Numbered from the stretch's first letter, positions 33,288-45,802 are shown. The stretch: 64,000 bases of DNA from Planomonospora sp. ID82291 (GCF_015711645.1 NZ_JABTEX010000001.1:1116001-1180000); one strand, 5' to 3'. Numbers and translations: made by a program. Notes: generated by a model not told the origin, from the letters alone.

Positions 33288-34145
33288 ATGAAGTCCTCCA
33301 CCCGAATCGTCCTCGCGGGCAGCTGCGCCCTGGGCCTGCTGTCCGCACCGACCGCCGCGTGGAGCGCGGAGCAGAAGCCGACCGCCACCCCCAAGCCGAC
33401 CGCCACGGCCAAGCCCGCGCCCAAGCCGACGGCCAAGCCCGTGCCCAAGCCGGTGGACTGCACGAAGGTCAAGTGCATCGCGCTGACCTTCGACGACGGT
33501 CCCGGCAAGTACGCCGACAAGCTGCTGGCCACCCTGAAGAAGCACAATGCCAAGGCGACGTTCTTCCTCGAAGGCCAGTACGTGAAGTCGCGTCCGGCGT
33601 TCGCCAAGCTGATGGTCGCCGAGGGCCACGACATCGGCAACCACAGCTACACCCACCCGAAGTTCACCGAGAGCTCCGTCGAGCAGATCCGCGAGGAGCT
33701 CAAGAAGACCCAGGACGTCGTCAAGAAGGTCACCGGCAGGTACCCGACGACGATCCGCCCGCCGTACGGCCTGCTGGACGACGACACCAAGGCCGTCGCC
33801 ACCGAGCTGAAGATGCCGATCGTCCTGTGGAACGGCGGCTCCCGCGACTGGGCCACCAAGAACGAGAAGGCCATCTACGACGAGGTCCTCAAGAACGCCA
33901 AGCGCGACGGCGTCATCCTCATGCACGACTGGGTCGCCCAGACCGTCACGGTCATGCCCAGGCTCCTCGCCGAGCTGAAGAAGCAGGGCTACCACGTCGT
34001 GGCGGTCTCCTCCCTGCCCGGTTTCACGGCGCTGAAGCCGGCCGAGGTCTTCCCCGCGGGCGCGGCCGAGGACAAGGACCTGTCCGCCGACTCGCCCACC
34101 GGCGACCCGGACGACTTCGCCGAGTCCCCCGCAGACGGCAACTGA
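33288..34145 (+). CDS. Secreted polysaccharide deacetylase (NodB/chitooligosaccharide deacetylase family)
   Basis: A 285-residue exported zinc deacetylase acting on N-acetylated wall or polymer sugars. A signal peptide covers residues 1-27 (hydrophobic core IVLAGSCALGLLSAPTAA, cut near WSA-E). Residues 29-56 are a Lys/Pro/Thr repeat linker that can sit in the wall. The NodB domain begins CIALTFDDGPG with Asp69/Asp70, then HDIGNHSYTHP (metal His pair) near 114 and RPPYG near 155. ATG 33288 follows GGAG at eight bases; an ATG-like in-frame start upstream (33225) would bury the signal peptide. A run TTACGATACGTTTTTTACC 40-60 bases upstream may hold the promoter. The 3' end overlaps an opposing gene by 157 bases. 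Confidence 0.9.
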   Translation: MKSSTRIVLAGSCALGLLSAPTAAWSAEQKPTATPKPTATAKPAPKPTAKPVPKPVDCTKVKCIALTFDDGPGKYADKLLATLKKHNAKATFFLEGQYVKSRPAFAKLMVAEGHDIGNHSYTHPKFTESSVEQIREELKKTQDVVKKVTGRYPTTIRPPYGLLDDDTKAVATELKMPIVLWNGGSRDWATKNEKAIYDEVLKNAKRDGVILMHDWVAQTVTVMPRLLAELKKQGYHVVAVSSLPGFTALKPAEVFPAGAAEDKDLSADSPTGDPDDFAESPADGN

Positions 34146-35407
34146 GCCGCCAGGAACCGTCCCAGGCGCTGCATCGGCAGCTCGACGTAGCGGTAGGTGA
34201 GCGCGCTCAGGCCGAACACCGCCGCGAGGTACAGTACCGCGAGCAAGGCCCTCAGCGGCGCCGGGGACGTCCTCGGGTCTCCGAAGACCGCCACGACCAC
34301 GTGCAGCAGCGGGTAGTGGAGGAGATACACCGAGTAGCTGACCAGGCCGGACCAGGTGAGGGCGCGGGGAAGGCGCCGGTGCCGCAAGGCCGTCCCGGCC
34401 GCGAAGACCACCGCGGCCAGGACCACGGGCGGAACCCACGACGACGACGGGTTCCGCCACGACAGGTCGGGGACCACCGCGGGCAGCACGACGCACACCA
34501 GGATCGCCACTGCGCCCACGGACCGGCCCCCGGCGACCTGGCCCCGCTCCCAGCGGTAGACCACGGTTCCGGTGAACATCACCGCCAGGATCGTCACACC
34601 GTAGAGCGGCTGAGGGCTGCCCGCGGTGACCAGGACGAGGGAGGTCGCCCCCAGGATCAGCGCGCCCGTCGTGCGGAAGCGCCCCGACAGCACGCCCGCC
34701 AGCCCGATCGCGACCGCGACCAGCGCCACCGTCCCGGCCGGAGGACGCAGCAGGCCCTCGGCCGCCACCGGGCCCAGGGCGACCGCCAGAACGGCGAACC
34801 CGACCGCGAGCGCCCCGCTTCTGCGATGCGCCCCGGTGACGAACAGCGCGGTCACCAGCAGGTAGAAGACCATCTCGTAGGAGAGCGTCCACATCGGCGC
34901 CGTGATGCGGCCCGCCCCGACCACGTGCATCAGCATGGTGACCTGCGCCAGCGGGTCGATGCCCTCCGGCAGCGGGATCACGGGTGCCATCGCCAGAACG
35001 AGGACGGTCACCAGGAGGTACAGCGGATACAACCGGAACAGTCTTCCGATCCAGAACGCCCGCACGCAGCCCCGCCGCTCCAGCGAGGCCGGGATGATGT
35101 ATCCGCTCACCAGGAAGAACAGAAGGACCCCGAACGCCCCCAGTTGGGGCCACACCACCTTCTGGCTGGTCACGAAGAAAGTGATCATGTGCGACGCGAG
35201 CACCGCGACGGCGCCGAGACCGCGGAGCGCGTCCAGCCAGTCCGCCCTCGAACCGGCCTCGTCGGTCCGCCACCGGGTGCCCGCGCGGCCGGAGGTCCGC
35301 CACCGGGTGCCCGCGCGGCCGGAGGACCTCCGCCCGTTCCGGCCCGGACCGGCGATCAGCCGGTCCGGGCCGGCGTCCGACGCGTCCGCGGTGTCCGTCG
35401 TTTCCAT
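33989..35407 (-). CDS. Acyltransferase 3 family membrane protein 1
   Basis: A 472-residue O-acyltransferase with about ten membrane helices, of the OafA/NolL family that acetylates exopolysaccharide or wall sugars. ADWLDALRGLGAVAVLASH near residue 53 holds the His of the family RxxR-His pattern; WTLSYEMVFYLLVTALF near 165 and ALTYRYVELPMQRLG near 410 are the other signatures. The last ~50 residues (AGDSAKSSGSPVGES onward) are hydrophilic and are coded opposite the end of the deacetylase gene, so they may be a neutral read-through tail. Residues 31-52 contain the decapeptide SGRAGTRWRT twice, from a 30-bp DNA repeat at 35266-35330. ATG 35407 is the first good start. Tandem with a close paralogue. 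Confidence 0.82.
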   Translation of the reverse strand: METTDTADASDAGPDRLIAGPGRNGRRSSGRAGTRWRTSGRAGTRWRTDEAGSRADWLDALRGLGAVAVLASHMITFFVTSQKVVWPQLGAFGVLLFFLVSGYIIPASLERRGCVRAFWIGRLFRLYPLYLLVTVLVLAMAPVIPLPEGIDPLAQVTMLMHVVGAGRITAPMWTLSYEMVFYLLVTALFVTGAHRRSGALAVGFAVLAVALGPVAAEGLLRPPAGTVALVAVAIGLAGVLSGRFRTTGALILGATSLVLVTAGSPQPLYGVTILAVMFTGTVVYRWERGQVAGGRSVGAVAILVCVVLPAVVPDLSWRNPSSSWVPPVVLAAVVFAAGTALRHRRLPRALTWSGLVSYSVYLLHYPLLHVVVAVFGDPRTSPAPLRALLAVLYLAAVFGLSALTYRYVELPMQRLGRFLAAQLPSAGDSAKSSGSPVGESADRSLSSAAPAGKTSAGFSAVKPGREETATTW

Positions 35408-35457
35408 CGGCTCACGGTACCGACCGCGCCTGATCGGCCCCGCTCCGATGACCGAGG

Positions 35458-36678
35458 CTATGACGGCTCGTGGTGCGGTGCTTTCCTTCGTGCCGCCCTC
35501 CTGCCCAGGTGCTGCATCGGCAGCTCGACGTAGCGGTAGGTGAGCGCGCTCAGGCCCAGCACCGCCGCGACGAAGCCCGCCGTCACCGCCGCCTGCGCGG
35601 CCGGATGCATGGACCGCACGTCCCCCGCCACCGCGTGCGTCAGCCGGAGCAGCGGGTGGTGCAGCAGGTAGACCGAGTAGCTGACCAGGCCCAGCCCGAT
35701 CAGGGAGCGCGGCAGGCGGCGCCCGCGCAGGGCCATCGCGCCCGCGAACGTCGCCGCCGCCAGGGCGATGGTGGTCGTCCACACCCCCGGCCGGACCCAC
35801 CACCAGCCCGCCTGCTCCGCCCACACCGGGGCCGCCACCACCAGCGCGGCGGCGGCGGCCACCGGCCACAGGGTGCCGGCGCCCTGCTCCCAGCGGCGGA
35901 TCGCGGTCCCGGTGAACATCATCGCGAGGATCGCCGCCCCGAACCACGGCACGAAGCCGGCGAAGAGCAGCAGCACCACGGCCATCACCCCGAGCACGCA
36001 GGCGGCCGTCCTGCGCAGCTTCCCGGTGACCAGGCAGACCATGCCCGCGACGAACACCGGACCTGAGACGTAGGCGGGCCAGAAGCCCGTCAGCAGCGGC
36101 GCGGTGAGCACCAGTCCCGTCCCGACCGCGACGGCGCCGAACCCCACGGCGAGCGTCCCGCTCCTGCGGTGCAGGCCGCAGACGAACAGGGCGGTGACCA
36201 GCAGGTAGAAGACCATCTCGTAGGAGAGCGTCCACATGGTGTCGGCCAGGCCGCCCAGGTGGACCACGTCCAGCAGCATCGTCAGGTGCGCGGAGACCGA
36301 GGCGACGTCGCGCGGCACCTGCTCGCGGACCGGCAGCCAGAAGGCCATCACCAGGACTCCGGCCGCGACCAGCAGGTAGATCGGGTAGAGGCGGAAGAAC
36401 CGGCTGATCCAGAAGGCCCGGACGTCCCCGCGGCCCTCCAGCGAGACCGGGATGATGTACCCGCTCACCAGGAAGAACACCACGATGCCGTAGAGGCCCA
36501 GGCTGAACCAGTAGGGCCGCAGCTGCGGCATGAACCAGGGCAGCGCGTGCTCCAGCAGCACCGCCGTCGCGCCGATCCCGCGCAGCGCGTCCAGCCAGGC
36601 CAGCCGGGTGGAGGCCGTGGAGCGGGCGGACCGGGTGCTGGCAACGGTCGTCGACACCCGGCCCAACATACCGGGCAT
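35458..36678 (-). CDS. Acyltransferase 3 family membrane protein 2
   Basis: A 406-residue paralogue of the preceding protein with about ten membrane helices. LAWLDALRGIGATAVLLEH near residue 25 has the family His; GIVVFFLVSGYIIPVSL, WTLSYEMVFYLLVTALFV and ALTYRYVELPMQHLG match acyltransferase 1 almost word for word. The two genes are separated by 50 bases. ATG 36678 (MPGMLGR) is preferred; ATG 36669 and an upstream TTG are possible. An AT-rich patch (TTTAGTGGTAAATGATCAAC near 36706-36725) upstream suggests a promoter. Acyl group and sugar are unknown. Confidence 0.82.
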   Translation of the reverse strand: MPGMLGRVSTTVASTRSARSTASTRLAWLDALRGIGATAVLLEHALPWFMPQLRPYWFSLGLYGIVVFFLVSGYIIPVSLEGRGDVRAFWISRFFRLYPIYLLVAAGVLVMAFWLPVREQVPRDVASVSAHLTMLLDVVHLGGLADTMWTLSYEMVFYLLVTALFVCGLHRRSGTLAVGFGAVAVGTGLVLTAPLLTGFWPAYVSGPVFVAGMVCLVTGKLRRTAACVLGVMAVVLLLFAGFVPWFGAAILAMMFTGTAIRRWEQGAGTLWPVAAAAALVVAAPVWAEQAGWWWVRPGVWTTTIALAAATFAGAMALRGRRLPRSLIGLGLVSYSVYLLHHPLLRLTHAVAGDVRSMHPAAQAAVTAGFVAAVLGLSALTYRYVELPMQHLGRRAARRKAPHHEPS

Positions 36679-36777
36679 CTCACACGGCAAAGGGAGCAAT
36701 AGCCATTTAGTGGTAAATGATCAACCTGCACGCGGCGGCCCCGGAGGAGGTCCTCCGGGGCCGCCGCCGCACGCCGG

Positions 36778-38376
36778 TCACTCCCACTCGATGGTGCCCG
36801 GCGGCTTGCTCGTCACGTCCAGCACCACCCGGTTGACCTCGCGGACCTCGTTGGTGATCCGGGTGGAGATGCGGGCCAGCACGTCGTACGGCACGCGGGA
36901 CCAGTCGGCGGTCATCGCGTCCTCGCTGGAGACCGGGCGCAGCACGACCGGGTGCCCGTAGGTGCGGCCGTCGCCCTGGACGCCCACCGAGCGCACGTCG
37001 GCGAGCAGCACGACCGGGCACTGCCAGATGTCGCGGTCGAGACCGGCCCGGGAGAGCTCCTCGCGGGCGATGGCGTCGGCCTCGCGCAGGATCTCCAGGC
37101 GCTCGCGGCTGACCGCGCCCACGATGCGGATACCGAGCCCGGGGCCCGGGAACGGCTGGCGCCAGACCATCGCGGCGGGCAGGCCGAGCTCCTCGCCCGC
37201 GCGGCGGACCTCGTCCTTGAAGAGCGCGCGGAGCGGCTCGACCAGCTGGAACCGCAGGTCGTCGGGGAGGCCGCCGACGTTGTGGTGGGACTTGATGTTG
37301 GCGGTGCCGGTGCCGCCGCCGGACTCGACCACGTCCGGGTAGAGGGTGCCCTGCACCAGGAAGTCGACCGGGCCGTCGGCGATGACGGCGCGCTGCTCGT
37401 CCTCGAAGACCCGGATGAACTCCCGGCCGATGATCTTGCGCTTCTCCTCGGGGTCGGTGACCCCGTCGAGCGCCTTGAGGAAGCGCTCCTGGGCGTCGAC
37501 CACGCGGAGCCGGACGCCGGTGGCGGCGACGAAGTCGCGCTCGACCTGCTCGGCCTCGCCCTTGCGCAGCAGGCCGTGGTCGACGAAGACGCAGGTCAGC
37601 CGGTCGCCGATGGCCCGCTGCACGATGGCCGCGGCGACCGCGGAGTCCACCCCGCCGGACAGGCCGCAGATGGCGCGGCCCTCGGGGCCGACCTGGGCGC
37701 GGACCGCCTCCACGGCCTCCTCGACGATGTTGAGCATCGTCCAGGAGGGGCGGCAGCCGGCCGCGTCGAGGAAGTGCTTGAGCACGGTCTGGCCGTGCTC
37801 GGAGTGCAGCACCTCGGGGTGGAACTGCACGCCGTACAGGCCCTTGACCGGGTTCTCGAAGGCGGCGACCGGGGTCTCGGGGGTGAACGCGGTGACGTCG
37901 AAGCCCTCGGGGGCCGCGGAGACGCTGTCGCCGTGGGACATCCAGACCGACTGCTCGGCGGGCAGGCCCGCGAAGAGCACGCCCTCCTGCGACACCTCCA
38001 GCCGGGTCCCGCCGTACTCGGCGACGCCGGTCCTGGCCACGGTGCCGCCGAGCGCCTGCGCCATGGCCTGGAAGCCGTAGCAGATGCCGAAGGTCGGCAC
38101 ACCGGTCTCGAACAGGCCCCGGGGGACCGGGGGCGCGCCTTCGGCGTAGACCGACGAGGGCCCGCCGGACAGGATGATGGCCTTGGGCTTCTTGGCCATC
38201 ATCTCCTCCACCGGCATCGTCGAGGGGACGACCTCGGAGTAGACGTGGCATTCGCGCACCCGCCGCGCGATCAGCTGCGCGTACTGCGCGCCGAAGTCGA
38301 CGACCAGGACCGTGTCGAACAGCGGGCCGGACGACGGGCCGGACGACGGGTCGGACAACGGGTCGAACTCTGACAC
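36778..38376 (-). CDS. guaA: GMP synthase (glutamine-hydrolysing)
   Basis: A 532-residue bifunctional enzyme converting XMP to GMP with glutamine and ATP. The class I amidotransferase domain has the nucleophile Cys99 in FGICYGFQ and the His-Glu pair in [11 protein letters not shown] near 188. The ATP-pyrophosphatase loop [12 protein letters not shown] is near 237, and [10 protein letters not shown] and [11 protein letters not shown] mark the C-terminal dimerisation domain ending in [12 protein letters not shown] 38376 has GGGGG five bases ahead; the first 20 residues are a short Asp/Pro/Ser repeat before the conserved [12 protein letters not shown]. Essential purine gene, diverging from the hybrid kinase. 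Confidence 0.97.
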   Translation of the reverse strand: MSEFDPLSDPSSGPSSGPLFDTVLVVDFGAQYAQLIARRVRECHVYSEVVPSTMPVEEMMAKKPKAIILSGGPSSVYAEGAPPVPRGLFETGVPTFGICYGFQAMAQALGGTVARTGVAEYGGTRLEVSQEGVLFAGLPAEQSVWMSHGDSVSAAPEGFDVTAFTPETPVAAFENPVKGLYGVQFHPEVLHSEHGQTVLKHFLDAAGCRPSWTMLNIVEEAVEAVRAQVGPEGRAICGLSGGVDSAVAAAIVQRAIGDRLTCVFVDHGLLRKGEAEQVERDFVAATGVRLRVVDAQERFLKALDGVTDPEEKRKIIGREFIRVFEDEQRAVIADGPVDFLVQGTLYPDVVESGGGTGTANIKSHHNVGGLPDDLRFQLVEPLRALFKDEVRRAGEELGLPAAMVWRQPFPGPGLGIRIVGAVSRERLEILREADAIAREELSRAGLDRDIWQCPVVLLADVRSVGVQGDGRTYGHPVVLRPVSSEDAMTADWSRVPYDVLARISTRITNEVREVNRVVLDVTSKPPGTIEWE

Positions 38377-38687
38377 CAAGACCCCCAAAGGAAACCACAG
38401 CGGTGGACCCAGTCTATCGGCGCCGTCCGGCCGTACCGTCTGCCGAGGTCCGGCCGTCCGCCCCGAGGTGCGACGGCGGGCGGCCCGCCCCGGGGTGCGA
38501 CGGCGGGCGGTCCGGCGATCACCCTGCCGACGGAGGAGCGGGCGGGAGCGGCGGCAGGACGGCGGGAGCGGCGGGAGCGGCGGCAGGACGGCGGGAGCGG
38601 GTCCCACTCCGGTACACCGCTCAGGAGCGGCCCGTATCCGCCGATGGGAACGCGATGACACCTGACGAGCACAGGAGGCTCTGGCCG
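38377..38687. other. Repeat-rich intergenic region guaA / hybrid kinase
   Basis: The 311-bp divergent gap carries two degenerate arrays: GAGGTGCGACGGCGGGCGG-type units (about 38440-38515) and GGCGGGAGCGGCGGCAGGAC units (about 38535-38600). ACAGGAGG ahead of ATG 38688 is the ribosome site of the kinase. No gene is seen; promoters must lie here but none is distinct. Confidence 0.6.
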
Positions 38688-41768
<3,081 letters not shown>

Positions 41769-41872
41769 GCGACGGGCGACCGGCGACGGGCGACGGGCGA
41801 CCAGCGGCCGGCGGCCGGCGGCGGGCGGCGGAACACGCGGCACCTGCGGAGGAGGGCCGGGCTCCGGGGCGC

Positions 41873-43390
41873 CTAGAGCGCGCGGCCGAGCAGGCCCAGC
41901 GGCGGGGAGCCGAGGTCCAGCATCGCGGTGTGGAAGCGCTTGAGCGTGAAACCCGCGCCCCACTCCGCCCGGGCCCGCTCACGCAGGTCGAGGATCTCCA
42001 GCTTGCCCCAGGTGTACCGGCCGTAGGTCGGGTCGAAGGTGGCCCGGCGGGCCTCCGAGAGCGCGGCCGGGCCGGCCAGGTGGGTGTCGGCCTCGAAGCG
42101 GCGCGCGCCCTCCTCGACCGTCATCGCCCCGGTGTGCACGCCGACCGCGCAGGCCAGCCGGGTCACCCGAATCAGCGCCTCCAGCCAGACGCCGATCTCG
42201 AAGCGCGGGTCGTCGGGGGCGAAGCCCTCCTCGACGCAGAGCTCCTCGGCGTAGTGCGCCCACCCCTCGCAGAACGCCAGGGACATCAGCGTCCGGCGCA
42301 CGTCGGAGGACGCGTGGCGCAGGGCCCGGCCGTGCGAGAAGTGCCCGGGGGCGACCTCGTGCACGTTGATCGCGGGCAGCGTGGTGGCGCTGAAGACCTC
42401 CAGCCACTCTTCGATCTCCTGCTCCGGCCAGGTGGGATCGGGCGGGGTGATGTGGTACCAGGACGGGCTCTCGGGCTCGCCGGGCGCGGCCCAGCTGATC
42501 ATCGCCATGGCCCAGCGGCGGGACTCGGGGGCCAGGCCGACCCGGCACTCGCCGTCGTGGTAGGGGACGAGGTCCTTCTCCCGGGTGAAGGCGATCGCCC
42601 GCTCGGTGCCCTGCCGGGCGGCGTCGATCACGCCGTCGACGCCGGGGTGGTCGCGGACCAGCTCGCGGCAGACGTCCAGCGGCGGCCGGCCGGAGTGTCC
42701 CAGCTTCGCGCACGACTCGGCCAGCCGCGCCATCAGCCGGTCGCGCTCGGCGTCGGCCCGTCCGGCGAGCCGCCCCAGGTCCACCGTGAGCCCCTCGCCC
42801 GCGCCCATCAGCCGGGCCAGGCCGTCGGCGCCGAGGGAGGCGTCGGGGTCCCCGGTGCGCGCGGCCTCCGCGACGTGCTCGACCAGGCGCGCGTGCGCCT
42901 TGAGCGCCGCCTCCCGCACGGCGTCGTCGACGCCGTCCCGCGGCACCCCGGCGGCCAGGCCCCGGACGGTGCCGAGCAGCGCGGTGGCGACCGGCGCGCT
43001 CAGCCGGTCGAGTGCGGCGATCGCGTTGTCCACCGCCTCGGGCCAGCGGGCCAGGTGGGCCAGCCGGGCCGCGGCCCGCTCCTCCGCCGGGGCGTACTCC
43101 CGGTCGTAGCAGGCCAGGTCCAGGGTCTCCAGGTGCTCCATGGGACTGCGCCGGTACAGCTCCAGCTCGCCGAACGCGGTCCGGGCGTGCTCCTCGAAGA
43201 TCTCCAGGTGGGCGGCGTCGTAGGGGTCGTCCGGGAGCGGTCCCCGGCCCAGCGCGGCCAGCCCCGCGCGCACGCCCTCGGGCGAGAGGTCCTGGATCCG
43301 CCCGTCGTACTCGTGCCGGCCGGCCATCTCCCGGACACCGGCCACGGACAGGTCGCACACCGCCCGCAGGCGGGGGTCGAGTTCACTCAT
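41873..43390 (-). CDS. DUF885 family putative metallohydrolase
   Basis: A 505-residue soluble protein of the DUF885 family. The conserved C-terminal half has PAINVHEVAPGHFSHGRAL near residue 340, a HExxxGH-like zinc site, then MSLAFCEGWAHYAEELCVE near 370 and the closing YGRYTWGKLEIL near 465. Members resemble M32-like carboxypeptidases and some act on small peptides or xenobiotics; the substrate here is unknown. No signal peptide is visible. ATG 43390 lies 15 bases from the left end of a TnpB-type element, so the element has probably replaced the native promoter region. The 3' gap to the kinase (41769-41872) is a GACGGGCGACCGGC-type repeat. Confidence 0.82.
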   Translation of the reverse strand: MSELDPRLRAVCDLSVAGVREMAGRHEYDGRIQDLSPEGVRAGLAALGRGPLPDDPYDAAHLEIFEEHARTAFGELELYRRSPMEHLETLDLACYDREYAPAEERAAARLAHLARWPEAVDNAIAALDRLSAPVATALLGTVRGLAAGVPRDGVDDAVREAALKAHARLVEHVAEAARTGDPDASLGADGLARLMGAGEGLTVDLGRLAGRADAERDRLMARLAESCAKLGHSGRPPLDVCRELVRDHPGVDGVIDAARQGTERAIAFTREKDLVPYHDGECRVGLAPESRRWAMAMISWAAPGEPESPSWYHITPPDPTWPEQEIEEWLEVFSATTLPAINVHEVAPGHFSHGRALRHASSDVRRTLMSLAFCEGWAHYAEELCVEEGFAPDDPRFEIGVWLEALIRVTRLACAVGVHTGAMTVEEGARRFEADTHLAGPAALSEARRATFDPTYGRYTWGKLEILDLRERARAEWGAGFTLKRFHTAMLDLGSPPLGLLGRAL

Positions 43391-43404
43391 CAGAAACCTC
43401 CGAG

Positions 43405-44427
43405 GAGACCCCCGCCTTCAGACGGGGGAGGAATCGGACCCCTGCGGCGCAGGACAGGGGCAGGTGAGTAGCCGCCAGGCGAACCACCGTACCGAACAAC
43501 CATATGATTCTTAACTGATCGCGCGGCAGGATGTGAAGCAGGGCGCAGATCGTGAAGCGGGCCTACAAGTACCGCTTCCGCCCGGCCCCCGAGTAGGCGA
43601 ACGAGCTTGCCCGGACGTTCGGCTGCGTCCGCCTCGTCTGCAACAAGGCCCTCGAAGACGGTGACCGTGTCGAAGGACGCGGCCGGGCGCTGGTTCGTGT
43701 CCATCCTGGTCGAGGAGACGATCCGCCCGCTCGATCCCGTAGAGCGGTCGGTGGGCGTGGACGCCGGGATCACGTCCCTGCTCACGCTGTCGACCGGCGA
43801 GAAGATCACCAACCCGAAGCACGAGCGGGCCGACCGCGAGCGCCTGGCCAAGGCGCAGCGCAACCTCGCCCGCAAGGCGAAGGCTCGAGCAACCGGGCCA
43901 AGGCGCGGATGAAGGTCGCCCGCGTCCACGCCCGGATCACCGACCGCCGCCGCGACTTCCTGCACAAACTCACCACACGGCTCGTTCGCGAGAACCAAGT
44001 GATCGCCGTGGAGGACCTGACCGTCCGCAACCTGGTCAAGAACCACGCCCTGGCCCGCGCGATCTCGGATGCCTCCTGGCGGGAACTGCGGACGATGCTG
44101 GAGTACAAGGCCGCCTGGTACGGGCGGGACCTGGTGGCGGTGGACCGCTGGTTCCCCTCCAGCAGGCTGTGTTCGGCCTGCGGCGCGCTGCGGGAGACGA
44201 TGCCGCGGGGCGTCCGGACCTGGCAGTGCGTCTGCGGCGCACTGCACGATCGCGACGTCAACGCCGCGAAGAACATCCTCGCCGCCGGGCTGGCGGAGAG
44301 GTGAAACGCCTGTGGAGCCGGTGTAAGACCTCAACGAGAGTCCTCTCGGGAAGGCGCCCGGCAGTGAAGCAGGAAGACCGACCGGCGACGGTTGGAATCC
44401 TCGCCTTCAGGCGGGGGAGGAGGTCAA
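43405..44427 (+). mobile_element. Decayed IS200/IS605-like element (TnpB only)
   Basis: The two ends share CGCCTTCAG-A/G-CGGGGGAGGA: left hairpin around 43407-43432 (CCCCCG, loop, CGGGGG) and right hairpin around 44396-44423 (CGCCTTCAGGCG). Such subterminal hairpins are what the Y1 transposase recognises. TCAA follows the right hairpin, a typical cleavage motif. No tnpA is present, so the element could only move in trans. About 1.0 kb. Exact boundaries are inferred. Confidence 0.7.
43552..44304 (+). pseudogene. tnpB: TnpB RNA-guided nuclease, broken copy
   Basis: Three lesions are visible. The N-terminus reads VKRAYKYRFRPAPE and then stops at TAG 43594, where intact relatives read on with a Glu/Gln codon; the same frame continues ANELARTFGCVRLVCNKALE. 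About 80-100 residues are then missing before TVSKDAAGRWFVSILVEE. A one-base deletion near 43882 shifts the frame between RNLARKAK and SSNRAKARMKVA. Catalytic residues are otherwise kept: Asp in GVDAGITSL, Glu in IAVEDLTV and Asp in HDRDVNAAKN. The zinc ribbon CSACG...CVCG has lost one spacer residue in the second pair. A functional protein is very unlikely. Confidence 0.85.
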
Positions 44428-44592
44428 GCGGCCGACGCTATCCCACGATCTCCCTGGCAGCCCCATCCTGACGGGACGGGCGGCGGGAGGCCCGGCGCCT
44501 CCCCGCCGTGTCCGGCCCCCGGTCCCGGCGGGTCGGCCGCGGGGTCCGCTCGCCGCCGGTGGAGTGTCGGTGGGATCTGGCACCGTACCGCC
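44305..44592. other. Right end of the TnpB element and upstream region of the AlkC-like gene
   Basis: About 120 bases downstream of tnpB up to the terminal hairpin correspond to where TnpB guide RNAs (omega RNAs) are encoded in related elements; the segment AGAGTCCTCTCGGGAAGGCG could fold. From 44428 to 44592 the DNA is ordinary and GC-rich with no gene; the promoter of the next gene is not distinct. Confidence 0.45.
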
Positions 44593-45663
44593 ATGGCGCA
44601 ACCTCTCAAGGAGATGATCAACGCCGCTTCGGCGGGCGTGCTCGCCGACGGCGTGACGGCGGTCTGGACGGCGTTCCCCCGGGACCGGTTCGTCGCGGAG
44701 GCGTCCACCGGGCTGGAAGGGCTGGAGCTCAAGGACCGCGTCCGGCACGTCGCGCGGGCGCTCGACGCCGCGCTGCCGCCGGAGTTCCCCCGCGCCGCGG
44801 AGATCCTGCGGGAGAGCACGGCCCACGCCCGGCTGGACATGTGGAGCGGCTGGCCCGCCACCGAGTACATCGCGGCACGCGGCCACGACCACCTCCACGA
44901 GGCGATGACCGCGCTCGCCGCGCTCACCCCGTACGCCACCGGGGAGTTCGCCGTCCGGCCCTACCTCGACCGGCACCGCGACGACGCCATGAAGATCATG
45001 TACGGCTGGGCGGAGTCGGACGACGAGCACCTGCGCCGGCTGGCGTCGGAGGGGTCGCGGCCCCGGCTGCCCTGGGGCGCGCGGGTGCGGTGGCTGATGG
45101 AGCCCGGACCGGCGCTGCCGATCCTCGACCGGCTCCGCGACGACCCCGGCGAGTACGTCCGCCGCTCGGTGGCCAACCACGTCAACGACATCGCCAAGGA
45201 CCACCCGGAGGTCGCGGTCGCGCTGCTCGCCCGCTGGCGCTCCGAGGGCGGCTCGCACATCGAGCGGGTCCTGCGCCACGCGGTGCGCGGCCTGCTGCGC
45301 ACCGGTCACCCCGGCGCGTTGGAGCTGGTGGGCGCCGCCCCGGGGGGCGGATCGGTCGGGGCGCTGGTCCTGGACGCCGACCGGGTGGCCGTCGGCGACC
45401 GGCTCCGCTTCACGGTCACCGTCTCGGCGGACTCCCCCGGCCCGCTCGTGCTCAAGTACGCCGTCCGGCGCGACGGCTCGCGCCGCGTCTTCCACCTCGG
45501 CGAGCGCACGGCCACCGCCTCCGGCCAGCAGATCACGGTGGCCAAGTCCCACTCGTTCCGGCCCGTGACGACTCGGACCGAGCCGCCCGGCCCGCGCGTC
45601 CTGGAGATCGTCGTCAACGGCGCCGTCCGGGCGAGCGCCCCCTTCACCCTGACCGGTCCGTAA
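44593..45663 (+). CDS. AlkC-like DNA alkylation repair protein (HEAT repeats) with C-terminal Ig-like domain
   Basis: A 356-residue soluble protein. The N-terminal 250 residues are helical HEAT-like repeats of the AlkC/AlkD superfamily, DNA glycosylases that remove 3-methyl- and 7-methylpurines. The segment HLRRLASEGSRPRLPWGARV near residue 145 is characteristic of the AlkC branch, as is YVRRSVANHVNDIAKDHPEV near 193. The last ~95 residues (LVLDADRVAVGDRLRFTVTV) form a beta-sandwich tail seen in some members. ATG 44593 starts the conserved region (MAQPLKEMINAAS). It is monocistronic. The function is inferred from family; catalysis would need checking. Confidence 0.78.
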   Translation: MAQPLKEMINAASAGVLADGVTAVWTAFPRDRFVAEASTGLEGLELKDRVRHVARALDAALPPEFPRAAEILRESTAHARLDMWSGWPATEYIAARGHDHLHEAMTALAALTPYATGEFAVRPYLDRHRDDAMKIMYGWAESDDEHLRRLASEGSRPRLPWGARVRWLMEPGPALPILDRLRDDPGEYVRRSVANHVNDIAKDHPEVAVALLARWRSEGGSHIERVLRHAVRGLLRTGHPGALELVGAAPGGGSVGALVLDADRVAVGDRLRFTVTVSADSPGPLVLKYAVRRDGSRRVFHLGERTATASGQQITVAKSHSFRPVTTRTEPPGPRVLEIVVNGAVRASAPFTLTGP

Positions 45664-45670
45664 CCTCTCT

Positions 45671-45709
45671 CCGTGACCCGGTTCCGTGACCCGGTTCCGT
45701 GACCCGATC
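45671..45709. repeat. 13-bp tandem repeat
   Basis: CCGTGACCCGGTT is repeated two and a half times just after the AlkC-like stop codon. It precedes the hairpin at 45768. Confidence 0.7.
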
Positions 45710-45767
45710 GGCCGTGGCCTGTTTCCACCGCTCCCGCCCGCCGCGGACCGTCCTCCTCACCGTGTGG

Positions 45768-45791
45768 GCCGTGAACCGCTCCCTTCACGGC
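45768..45791. terminator. 8-bp hairpin between convergent genes
   Basis: GCCGTGAA and TTCACGGC enclose an eight-base loop 12 bases from the NmrA-like stop and about 100 bases after the AlkC-like stop; likely a shared terminator. Confidence 0.5.
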
Positions 45792-45802
45792 GGACGGCCC
45801 CG

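Noticed and set aside
36778-38376. Guanine or PurR-type riboswitch before guaA
   Set aside because: The leader is only a short GC-rich stretch and none of the conserved purine-aptamer core is visible.
38403-38687. Longer N-terminus for the hybrid kinase
   Set aside because: The upstream in-frame stretch is coded by degenerate repeats, while ATG 38688 has an AGGAGG ribosome site.
43552-44304. Nuclease-dead TnpB-like repressor (TldR-type)
   Set aside because: Catalytic residues are retained while the frame is broken in several places; decay, not repurposing, explains it.
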